The notes: generated from the letters alone by a model not told the origin. A DNA stretch of 5,081 nucleotides from an uncultured Bacteroidota bacterium (GCA_903898215.1 CAIUEQ010000099.1:1-5081); one strand, 5' to 3'; positions 1 to 4,930 are shown, numbered from the stretch's first letter. Translations and numbers: made by a program.

Positions 1-2
1 CT

Positions 3-1241
3 TCGTTTATCGTTTATCTTTTATTAAAACTTTTTCATTACGACCCAAATTCGGTAAATGTAGTTCATGCTTTTTTAGCTTTAAATACTTTGTTGATTTT
101 ATTATCAGCACTTTATTATTTTGTTTTATGCAACCATTTTAAAATAAAAAAGCAAGCCGAGATCATCGGCTTTTGTGGACTCTTCTTCAATTTTGCAATT
201 TTAAAAAACACTTTTTATTATCCGGTGCTCACCGATGTTTTTGCTTTTGCTTTTGGATTTTTTGTGGTTGGTGAATTTATGAGAAAGCGATGGCTCACAA
301 CATTTTTTGCATTTATCCTCGGCACATTTTCTTATCCTTTATTTTTTATCACCTCATTTGTTTTACTCATCAAATCAAAATCAAGTGTGGTTGAAACGAT
401 GATGTTAAAAATATTTTCTTATGCCAAATGGGTGATACCAATAATCATTTCGTTAGTGTTTATTATTTATCTCACGATTGGGAAACAACTCATTACTCCA
501 AATTATTATTTTGAATTGGATAAAGTATGGTTAATTGGAGGATTCCCATTGGTGTTATTTTATCTCTATAAAATATTTGATATTAAACTTTCGTTTCAGG
601 AAAACATATTTAATAAAAACTCAGAATTAAAAACAATCATTGGTATTCTCGTTTTTGTTGCCACATATTTTCTACTTAATTATTTAATAAAATCATTTAC
701 TATTCCTGAAAATGACTTTACACCTTCCACTTTTTTATGGATCATTTTTCAGCAAGCAATTGCAAAACCATTTTCATTTTTAGTTTCGCATTTCATTTAT
801 TTCGGACCAATTATTTTGTTGATGATTTTTTATTACAAGAAAATAATTTTAGAGGCTTCTGAATTTGGATGGCAATTTTTAGTTTATATTTTTATTTATC
901 TGCTATTGGGAATAGGTTCTGAAAGCAGACAGTTCATGAATGCTTGGCCTGCTTTTGTTTTATTATTTGTTATGGCAATTAATAAAATAATTTTCAACAA
1001 AAATTTAGTTACCGCATTTGTAATTATCAGTTTATTTCAGTCTCATTTTTGGTTGCAAATAAACCGACCAAAAATTTATGAAAGTTATATTTATGATAAA
1101 TTCCCTGAACAATTTTTCTTCATGCACCACGGTCCGTTTGCAAGCGATGTAAGTTATATAATCAATGTAACAACATTTGTTTTGTTTGCTTTACTTTTTG
1201 GTTTTGCGATAAAAAGACCAAAGCTAAATCAACAAACATAA
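3..1241 (+). CDS. Polytopic membrane protein, 5'-truncated by the window edge (possibly GT-C glycosyltransferase-like)
   Basis: The frame is open from the first bases of the window, and 29 in-frame codons precede the TTG at 90, so the N-terminus lies upstream and TTG 90 is an ordinary Leu codon. The visible part is 412 residues ending at TAA 1239-1241. It is dominated by long Leu/Ile/Phe-rich stretches, roughly ten membrane segments, separated by short Lys/Arg/Asn-rich loops. One segment reads YYPVLTDVFAFAFGFF followed by GEFMRKRW. A Pro and Asp at the start of a membrane helix, followed by a basic loop, resembles the multi-spanning GT-C type sugar transferases and related polymer proteins of Bacteroidota, but I see no diagnostic catalytic motif. 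A role in transferring sugars from lipid carriers in the inner membrane is therefore only inference. The C-terminus ends in a basic tail (IKRPKLNQQT). No partner genes for glycan synthesis are visible downstream. Confidence 0.8.
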   Translation, partial: SFIVYLLLKLFHYDPNSVNVVHAFLALNTLLILLSALYYFVLCNHFKIKKQAEIIGFCGLFFNFAILKNTFYYPVLTDVFAFAFGFFVVGEFMRKRWLTTFFAFILGTFSYPLFFITSFVLLIKSKSSVVETMMLKIFSYAKWVIPIIISLVFIIYLTIGKQLITPNYYFELDKVWLIGGFPLVLFYLYKIFDIKLSFQENIFNKNSELKTIIGILVFVATYFLLNYLIKSFTIPENDFTPSTFLWIIFQQAIAKPFSFLVSHFIYFGPIILLMIFYYKKIILEASEFGWQFLVYIFIYLLLGIGSESRQFMNAWPAFVLLFVMAINKIIFNKNLVTAFVIISLFQSHFWLQINRPKIYESYIYDKFPEQFFFMHHGPFASDVSYIINVTTFVLFALLFGFAIKRPKLNQQT

Positions 1242-1261
1242 ATTTTATTTATTGGATTTTC

Positions 1262-1369
1262 CCTAGCGAGCCTTGCGCATTTCCATTGCTCCCTTGCGTT
1301 AAAAATTAACCGCAAAGTTCGCAAAGAAATGCGCAAAGAACGCAACGCTAAACACAAGGTTCGCAAGGA
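1262..1369. repeat. CGCAAAG-family intergenic repeat with inverted-repeat structure
   Basis: The gap between the membrane protein and the exonuclease gene holds several CGCAAAG-type units: exact copies at 1311-1317, 1320-1326 and 1332-1338, with degenerate units near 1341 and 1362. The left half carries complementary TTGCG units. TTGCGCATTTC at 1273-1283 pairs exactly with GAAATGCGCAA at 1326-1336. A smaller inner hairpin is possible between TTGCGTTAA (1294-1302) and TTAACCGCAA (1306-1315) with one bulged C. Both strands lack a convincing reading frame here. Such repeats are familiar non-coding features of Bacteroidota intergenic regions. A transcription-terminator role after the membrane protein is possible but unproven, since no clear U-tract follows. 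Confidence 0.75.
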
Positions 1370-1410
1370 TTATTAAATGATCCACTTATTTTTTATTTAA
1401 AATACTTGAA

Positions 1411-1418
1411 TAAATTTG
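1411..1418 (+). promoter_or_regulatory. Candidate -7 box (TAnnTTTG) for the exonuclease gene
   Basis: TAAATTTG matches the Bacteroidota -7 consensus TAnnTTTG and lies 32 nt before the ATG at 1451, which would give a leader of roughly 25 nt. No good TTTG -33 box is present at the usual spacing; the region 20 nt upstream is only T-rich. In sequence this A+T-rich, an eight-base match can occur by chance. Confidence 0.35.
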
Positions 1419-1450
1419 AAATAAAAACTCACAAATAAAAAACTCGCCCT

Positions 1451-2173
1451 ATGCTCGAACAACATGATCTTACCAAAATTCTCTTTCTTGATATTGAAAC
1501 CGTTCCGCAATATGAACGTTATGATTCGATGCCCGATAAATGGAAATATCTCTGGGATAAGAAATCGCTCACACTTAATTATAATAAGCCCGAACAAACA
1601 CCTGATGCAGTTTATCCGCGAGCAGGAATTTATGCCGAGTTTGGAAAAATTGTTTGCATCTCAGTTGGCTATTTTAACCGCAGTGGCAACTTTTGGCAAT
1701 TCCGTTTAAAATCATTTTATGGTGATGATGAAAAAATATTGCTCAAAGATTTTTGTGAAATGCTTGAACGATATTTTAACAATCCCGATAATTTACTTTG
1801 TGCACATAATGGAAAAGAATTCGACTATCCGTATATCTCACGAAGGTGTTTATTGAATGGAATTACCTTACCGAATATTTTAAATCTTGCCGGCAAAAAG
1901 CCTTGGGAAATTCAACATCTCGATACGCTTGAATTATGGAAGTTTGGCGATTATAAAAGTTTCACTTCGCTCGAATTACTTGCAGCAGCTTTTGATATCC
2001 CCACACCAAAAGATGATATTGACGGCAGCATGGTTTGGGAAGTTTATTGGAAAGAAAAAGATTTGGAGCGCATCAAAACATATTGCCAAAAAGATGTGGT
2101 AACCGTTGCACAATTAGTATTGCGATTTAGAAACGAAAAGTTGCTGGATGAAAGTGATGTGATTATTACTTAA
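1451..2173 (+). CDS. Predicted 3'-5' exonuclease, DnaQ fold, PolB-exonuclease-like
   Basis: This 240-aa protein has the full set of DEDD exonuclease motifs. Exo I is FLDIETVPQ near the N-terminus, with D14 and E16 as metal ligands. Exo II is AHNGKEFDYPYISRR, with N120 and D125. Exo III is YCQKDVVTVAQL, with Y211 and D215, which makes it a DEDDy-type enzyme. HLDTLELWKFGD (156-167) matches the region before Exo III in stand-alone PolB-related exonucleases. The length fits a single-domain protein of this family (predicted 3'-5' exonuclease related to the PolB exonuclease domain), with no polymerase domain. The expected activity is Mg-dependent removal of nucleotides from 3' ends of DNA, probably in cytoplasmic repair or nucleic-acid clean-up; the physiological substrate is unknown. 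The ATG at 1451 is chosen because Exo I follows directly. No Shine-Dalgarno is visible, as is usual in this phylum. The gene appears monocistronic, with repeats on both sides. Confidence 0.92.
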   Translation: MLEQHDLTKILFLDIETVPQYERYDSMPDKWKYLWDKKSLTLNYNKPEQTPDAVYPRAGIYAEFGKIVCISVGYFNRSGNFWQFRLKSFYGDDEKILLKDFCEMLERYFNNPDNLLCAHNGKEFDYPYISRRCLLNGITLPNILNLAGKKPWEIQHLDTLELWKFGDYKSFTSLELLAAAFDIPTPKDDIDGSMVWEVYWKEKDLERIKTYCQKDVVTVAQLVLRFRNEKLLDESDVIIT

Positions 2174-2178
2174 AAAAG

Positions 2179-2327
2179 TTGTCAGTTCGAGCGGAGTCGA
2201 GAAGCGAGAGACGAGAAGCGAGACATTGCTATTTTTTAGCATCGTGCTTGTAAGAACCTGTTCTCTCCCGATAGCTATCGGGACCGCTCGAACTGACAAG
2301 CGAACTACAAAGATTTCGAACTGTCAA
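2179..2327. repeat. Palindromic intergenic element, copy 1 (TTGTCAGTTCGAG arms)
   Basis: The outer arms TTGTCAGTTCGAGCGG (2179-2194) and CCGCTCGAACTGACAA (2284-2299) form a perfect 16-bp inverted repeat. Inside the left half a 12-bp unit CGAGAAGCGAGA is repeated in tandem at 2198-2209 and 2212-2223. A further half-site TTCGAACTGTCAA lies at 2315-2327, just before the start codon of the next gene. The element begins 5 nt after the exonuclease stop. It shares GAGAAGCGAGACATTGCT, AACCTGTTCTC and GCTCGAACTGACAA, in the same order, with the element at 3094-3231. No transposase or convincing frame is present. It resembles a REP/MITE-like non-coding element and could fold in RNA as a long hairpin between the two genes. 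Confidence 0.85.
2266..2283. repeat. Perfect 18-bp palindrome within repeat copy 1
   Basis: TCCCGATAGCTATCGGGA is its own reverse complement. It occupies the place in the right arm where copy 2 has the short GACTAG-type sequence that completes the pairing with the left arm. It therefore looks like a second, independent palindrome inserted into or replacing part of the larger element. Confidence 0.8.
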
Positions 2328-2341
2328 TAAAAAAATAAATC

Positions 2342-3061
2342 ATGAAAGAAATTCAATTTGTTTTTAAAAAATATCTTTTCATTTATTTGACTTTAGGATT
2401 TATTGCTTTTACTGTTATTGGAACTTTATCGCATGAGTTCGGGCATTATGCAGTTGCAAAATATTTTGGTTGGAATCCGAGAATTGGATATGCTTATTGC
2501 ATGCCAGGATCAAATTATAGTCAATCAAGACTAAAAGAAATATATGACTTGAGAAATGTAGAAATTGATAACAATAAATTATTTCCTGAAAAAGAAGAAT
2601 TTGAAAAACTTAGTAAAAAATTTAGACTGACAACATCATTGATAACTTTGGGTGGTCCAATAGAAACTATATTAACAAGCATTATTGGTTTAATCATTTT
2701 AATTAATTACAGAAAAAAACTCTCAAAAAAAGAATCATTTTCTTTTACTAATTGGCTCTGTGTTTTTATTGCACTATTTATTTTGAGACAATCAGCTAAT
2801 ATGTTTGTTGGATTTGGAATTTTATTATTAACATCACGAACACCACATGGCGATGAATTTAGAATTTCTTGGATGATTGGACTAAATCCTTGGGCTCTTG
2901 ATATCATCACCGGAGTAATAGGATTACTTGTTTTAGCTTGGATAATTTTTCGCATCATTCCAATTTCCGAACGTTTTACATTTATTCTTTCGGGAATTTT
3001 TGGTGGTGTATCTGGATATATTTTATGGCTCATTTTATTAGGTCCAATTATATTGCCTTGA
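2342..3061 (+). CDS. Integral-membrane HExxH metallopeptidase-like protein (M50 / site-2-protease-like)
   Basis: This 239-aa protein has a first membrane helix (about residues 12-30) leading straight into SHEFGHYAVAKYFG, where H31, E32 and H35 form the zinc-binding HExxH motif. Further hydrophobic segments lie at about 98-121, 137-163, 185-206 and 212-235. LGGPIETIL (103-111) resembles the GP-containing helix that follows the active-site helix in M50 proteases. The classical NPxxDG motif is absent. D171 in PHGDEFR, or D187 in NPWALD, could provide the third zinc ligand. About 65 mainly polar residues (45-95) separate the HExxH region from the next helix, with no PDZ domain. M50 members cleave substrates within the membrane, for example anti-sigma factors, but substrate and activity here are unknown. 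No sigma or anti-sigma gene is adjacent. The ATG at 2342 follows an A-rich leader without a Shine-Dalgarno. Related palindromic elements flank the gene on both sides. Confidence 0.75.
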   Translation: MKEIQFVFKKYLFIYLTLGFIAFTVIGTLSHEFGHYAVAKYFGWNPRIGYAYCMPGSNYSQSRLKEIYDLRNVEIDNNKLFPEKEEFEKLSKKFRLTTSLITLGGPIETILTSIIGLIILINYRKKLSKKESFSFTNWLCVFIALFILRQSANMFVGFGILLLTSRTPHGDEFRISWMIGLNPWALDIITGVIGLLVLAWIIFRIIPISERFTFILSGIFGGVSGYILWLILLGPIILP

Positions 3062-3093
3062 TTTATTTTGAAAGGAGTTTTGTCCTATAAAGC

Positions 3094-3231
3094 TTGTCAC
3101 TTCGAGTGTAGTTGAGAAGCGAGACATTGCTCTTTTGAAACTTATTGCTAACTTTAACCTGTTCTCGACTAGGCTCGAACTGACAAAGAAAAAAAACCGA
3201 ACTAACGAGGAAAAAGAATTCGAACTGACAA
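3094..3231. repeat. Palindromic intergenic element, copy 2
   Basis: The arms at 3094-3118 (starting TTGTCACTTCGAG) and 3162-3186 (ending CTCGAACTGACAA) are complementary at 21 of 25 positions, around a loop of 43 nt. An extra half-site TTCGAACTGACAA lies at 3219-3231, 10 nt before the TTG start of the lipoprotein gene. The element shares three ordered blocks with copy 1, in the same orientation, including 18 identical bases at 3114-3131. It lacks copy 1's tandem duplication and 18-bp palindrome, and so is probably closer to the basic form. It lies after the stop of the protease-like gene and may act as a hairpin between the genes, but there is no clear intrinsic-terminator U-run. Confidence 0.85.
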
Positions 3232-3241
3232 AAATTAAATA

Positions 3242-3841
3242 TTGAAAACTAAAATTTATACCATATTAATTCTTTCAATCGTATTTTTTGTATATGCTAA
3301 TTTATCCTCTTGCCAAAAGGATAAGCCATGTGTACACAGTACAACAGAAGAAGATATTCCATCTGGTGATTTGGCAAAAGTACCTTATACAGATGCTACG
3401 AAACTTACCTTTGTCCGCACAAGCACAAAAGACACTTTTATGTTTTCCAGTCAAGGGTGGTTTACAGACTTTGGTTCACAACAAACACAGGATGATTGCT
3501 ATCAGATTTATAAATTACAGAGGAAGACAATACTATTTAAAAGTCCGACATATTCGCAGCCAATAACTTTAAGTTTACTTTTTTATTATAGTCATGGTGA
3601 TTATATGGTAATTGACTTTAATAATACAACTTTTAGTGTCTCCCCTATCAATATTCGTAATCCGTATAGTTATGATTCCTTAAGCATAGGAAGTCAAAAT
3701 TATTATAATATAGAATATTTTAAAGACCAATATCAATCAAATTCCAATTCGCCTTATGGTTGTTACTATAATATTACGCATGGAATATTAAAAATGGAAA
3801 CAAGTGATAAAGATAAATGGGAACTCATAAAAGTTGAATAA
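3242..3841 (+). CDS. Predicted outer-membrane or surface lipoprotein of unknown function
   Basis: This is a 199-aa protein. The start is TTG: an in-frame TAA at 3236-3238 excludes anything longer except an ATA, and the first in-frame ATG is far inside. Starting at TTG gives a clean lipoprotein signal: MKTK, a hydrophobic stretch (about 5-20), and the lipobox LSSC with C24 as the lipidated cysteine. The residues after it, QKDKP, partly resemble the QKDDE-type lipoprotein export signal described in Capnocytophaga, but only one acidic residue follows the Lys, so surface exposure is uncertain. The mature part (about 175 residues) is rich in Tyr, Ser, Thr and Asn with alternating hydrophobic residues, which suggests a beta-rich fold. 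It ends in DKDKWELIKVE, a kind of ending I associate with small Bacteroidota lipoproteins. C30, C91 and C174 are the other cysteines. I recognise no enzymatic motif. The gene ends 2 nt before a fragment of the thioesterase gene. Confidence 0.8.
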   Translation: MKTKIYTILILSIVFFVYANLSSCQKDKPCVHSTTEEDIPSGDLAKVPYTDATKLTFVRTSTKDTFMFSSQGWFTDFGSQQTQDDCYQIYKLQRKTILFKSPTYSQPITLSLLFYYSHGDYMVIDFNNTTFSVSPINIRNPYSYDSLSIGSQNYYNIEYFKDQYQSNSNSPYGCYYNITHGILKMETSDKDKWELIKVE

Positions 3842-3843
3842 AA

Positions 3844-3898
3844 ATGGCAAGAATAAAACTACAATTACCCGAACAATTTATTTTTAAAACAGAAATTC
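3844..3898 (+). repeat. Direct repeat, left copy (pairs with 4497-4551)
   Basis: The 55-nt segment matches 4497-4551 at 49 positions. The last 28 nt (3871-3898 and 4524-4551) are identical, and all six mismatches fall in the first 27. The two copies are 653 bp apart and bracket the toxin-antitoxin module. Confidence 0.9.
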
Positions 3899-3907
3899 AC
3901 TCTTTAT

Positions 3908-3928
3908 CAAATTTGTTTCCTAAATTTG
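3908..3928 (+). promoter_or_regulatory. Candidate promoter and operator of the toxin-antitoxin operon
   Basis: CAAATTT (3908-3914) and AAATTTG (3922-3928) form a 7-bp inverted repeat with a 7-nt spacer. The right arm overlaps TAAATTTG (3921-3928), which matches the Bacteroidota -7 consensus TAnnTTTG. The antitoxin ATG follows 19 nt later. An inverted repeat over the promoter is the usual arrangement for autorepression by an antitoxin or toxin-antitoxin complex. No TTTG -33 box lies at the usual spacing, and the arms are low-complexity A/T. Confidence 0.4.
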
Positions 3929-3947
3929 GTAATTATATTTTCAGAAA

Positions 3948-4172
3948 ATGAAAACACTTGTGATTGAAACCCGAAACGATGAGGATTTACTACTACTTAC
4001 ATCCTTGGCTGAAAGACTCAACCTTGAGAATAAAATTTTTTCTTCAGAAGAAAATTATGCTGCTCCGGGAAAACCACTTACCATTTCTGAATTAAAAAAA
4101 CTAATTGTTAAAGCCGAAAAAGAAAAAGGTATTTCAACAAAAGAATTTAAGAGCAAAATCTCAAAGTGGTAA
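3948..4172 (+). CDS. Antitoxin of a RelE/ParE-type toxin-antitoxin system
   Basis: This 74-aa protein is encoded directly before a RelE/ParE-type toxin. The N-terminal half (MKTLVIETRNDEDLLLLTSLAERLNLENKIF) suggests one strand followed by a helix, as in small Bacteroidota antitoxins that form dimers. The middle (32-44) is probably flexible. The C-terminal half (ISELKKLIVKAEKEKGISTKEFKSKISKW) is a charged amphipathic helix of the type that wraps around and blocks the toxin. I see no clear ribbon-helix-helix or helix-turn-helix signature, so DNA binding is uncertain. The ATG overlaps the TGA of the upstream thioesterase fragment (ATGA), and the TAA is directly followed by the toxin ATG with no gap. 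Both point to translational coupling and to more antitoxin than toxin being made. The family assignment rests mainly on size, composition and position. Confidence 0.75.
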   Translation: MKTLVIETRNDEDLLLLTSLAERLNLENKIFSSEENYAAPGKPLTISELKKLIVKAEKEKGISTKEFKSKISKW

Positions 4173-4493
4173 ATGCAAAAACGCAAGTTTGAAATAAAAC
4201 CTTCATTTATCAAATCCTTTAAGCAAGCTTATGATTGGTATTTGGAGAACTTTGGAGAAACATATGCAAAGAAATTTCTGACTCAAATTGATGAATCATT
4301 CGGGGAAATAGAAGATGAACCTTTGGCATTTTCTGAATGTCCCGAACTCCCTACAAAACATAAATATTACAGATATTTTGTGCACTTAAAAAATCATAAA
4401 ATTATTTTTAAAGTTACTGCAAATACTATTTCAATTCTTCTCATTTTTCATTGTAAAAGAAACCCTGTGTTGATTAAAAAAATGATAAAATAA
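4173..4493 (+). CDS. RelE/ParE-superfamily toxin
   Basis: This 106-aa protein shows the layout of the RelE/ParE fold. It opens with a strand (KFEIKPSF) and two helices (12-27 and 29-47) with the family-typical YDWYLENFGETYAKKFLTQIDESF pattern. The core strands then follow: KYYRYFVHLKNHKIIFKVTANTISILLIFHCKRNP. The basic and aromatic C-terminal region (Y65, Y66, R67, K73, K76, H93, K95, R96) is where RelE-type ribonucleases and ParE-type gyrase poisons place their functional residues. The ending IFHCKRNP resembles the IxHxRR-type ending common in ParE-like proteins. Sequence alone does not decide between ribosome-dependent mRNA cleavage and gyrase inhibition. The full length and intact frame suggest a working toxin. 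It starts immediately after the antitoxin stop and ends 3 nt before the thioesterase ATG, so read-through from the toxin operon probably drives the thioesterase as well. Confidence 0.88.
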   Translation: MQKRKFEIKPSFIKSFKQAYDWYLENFGETYAKKFLTQIDESFGEIEDEPLAFSECPELPTKHKYYRYFVHLKNHKIIFKVTANTISILLIFHCKRNPVLIKKMIK

Positions 4494-4496
4494 TTC

Positions 4497-4551
4497 ATGG
4501 CTCGAATAAAACTCCAACTCCCTGAACAATTTATTTTTAAAACAGAAATTC
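4497..4551 (+). repeat. Direct repeat, right copy (start of the intact thioesterase gene)
   Basis: This is the functional copy of the 55-nt duplicated segment. It encodes the same 18 residues as 3844-3897. The codon changes between copies (left versus right) are GCA/GCT, AGA/CGA, CTA/CTC, TTA/CTC and CCC/CCT, all synonymous; the inner 28 nt are identical. Confidence 0.9.
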
Positions 4552-4922
4552 CTGTTCGCATTGCTGATATCAATTATGGCAATCATTTGAGCAATGATGT
4601 TTACCTCAGTTATATGCACGAAGCACGAATGCAATTTTTTGCACACTTTGGTTATACCGAAATGAATCTTGCCGGAGCATCAGTAATTATGGGCGATACA
4701 GCTATTGTGTTTAAGAAAGAATGTTTTTATGGTGATGTATTAACCATAGAAGTTACTGCTGCCGATTTTGGTTCACGCAGTTTTGATCTCTATTATCGTT
4801 TCACAAAAAAAGATACAAACGAAACAGCTTGCGAAGCAAAAACCGGAATGGTTTGTTTTGATTACACCGAAAGAAAAACGGTTGAAGTTCCGGAAGAATT
4901 TAGAGAGTTATTTATAAAATAA
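4497..4922 (+). CDS. Acyl-CoA thioesterase, 4HBT hotdog-fold family
   Basis: This 141-aa protein has the length and motifs of a single-hotdog thioesterase of the 4-hydroxybenzoyl-CoA thioesterase / YbgC-FadM type. PVRIADINYGNHLSNDVYLSYMHEARMQFF (19-48) carries the family signature: D24 as the likely catalytic acid, the G28-N29-H30-L31 turn, N33, and the central helix ending in E42-A43-R44. The remaining strands follow, including IVFKKECFYGDVLTIEV (70-86), and the C-terminus reads EVPEEFRELF. The expected reaction is hydrolysis of an acyl-CoA thioester in the cytoplasm, acting as a homodimer or tetramer; the acyl substrate cannot be told. No fatty-acid or aromatic-degradation genes adjoin it. 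The start is fixed by the duplicated copy upstream, which preserves exactly this Met. No Shine-Dalgarno is visible, and no separate promoter is evident within the 3-nt gap, so it is probably cotranscribed with the toxin-antitoxin pair. Confidence 0.92.
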   Translation: MARIKLQLPEQFIFKTEIPVRIADINYGNHLSNDVYLSYMHEARMQFFAHFGYTEMNLAGASVIMGDTAIVFKKECFYGDVLTIEVTAADFGSRSFDLYYRFTKKDTNETACEAKTGMVCFDYTERKTVEVPEEFRELFIK

Positions 4923-4930
4923 GATAATCA

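Larger units (their letters stand above)
3844..3951 (+). pseudogene. Truncated 5' fragment of the thioesterase gene (35 codons)
   Basis: An ATG at 3844 opens a frame whose first 18 residues, MARIKLQLPEQFIFKTEI, are identical to the start of the intact thioesterase at 4497. Homology stops at 3898. The frame then reads 17 unrelated residues (HSLSNLFPKFGNYIFRK) to TGA at 3949-3951. It cannot encode a hotdog enzyme, because the active-site helix is missing. The six nucleotide differences from the intact copy all lie in the first 27 bases and all are synonymous. The TGA overlaps the antitoxin ATG as ATGA, so ribosomes translating this remnant could reinitiate on the antitoxin. The simplest reading is a gene remnant left when the toxin-antitoxin module entered. 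A short coupling leader is a second possibility. Confidence 0.8.
3899..4551 (+). mobile_element. Candidate toxin-antitoxin cassette inserted in the 5' end of the thioesterase gene
   Basis: The unit comprises 49 bp of leader, the antitoxin gene, the toxin gene and one copy of the 55-nt thioesterase start. Excising one repeat copy plus the intervening DNA would restore an intact thioesterase gene beginning 2 nt after the lipoprotein stop. This is the layout expected of an element that enters the start of a gene and supplies a replacement start. No integrase, transposase or terminal inverted repeat is visible, so movement would need outside enzymes or homologous recombination. Calling it mobile is inference from the repeat geometry. 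Confidence 0.4.

Noticed and set aside
90..92. TTG at 90 as the true start of the first membrane protein
   Set aside because: The frame is open back to the window edge with protein-like, hydrophobic codons, so the gene is truncated by the window rather than starting here.
1311..1367. Possible CRISPR array from repeated CGCAAAG units
   Set aside because: The units are 7 bp with spacings of 9-12 bp and no spacers of CRISPR length, and no cas gene is present.
1397..1597. Minus-strand frame of 66 codons over the start of the exonuclease gene
   Set aside because: It overlaps the strongly supported exonuclease, including its Exo I motif, and its translation shows no recognisable domain.
2114..2299. 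Minus-strand frame of 61 codons
   Set aside because: It covers the exonuclease 3' end and the palindromic repeat; the frame is a by-product of the repeat, with no protein-like features.
2707..3033. Minus-strand frame of 108 codons inside the protease-like gene
   Set aside because: It is antisense to membrane-helix coding sequence. The + strand frame has the HEFGH motif and a membrane-protein pattern, while this one has no family features.
3070..3076. GAAAGGAG as a Shine-Dalgarno sequence
   Set aside because: It follows the protease-like stop and lies about 165 nt before the next start, with no start codon of a plausible gene at the right distance.
3844..4551. Transposon target-site duplication explaining the 55-nt repeat
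   Set aside because: The repeat is far longer than usual target duplications and has diverged at synonymous sites. There is no transposase and no terminal inverted repeat.
4431..4646. Minus-strand frame of 71 codons across the toxin/thioesterase junction
   Set aside because: It is antisense to two well-supported genes, including the thioesterase active-site region, and has no features of its own.
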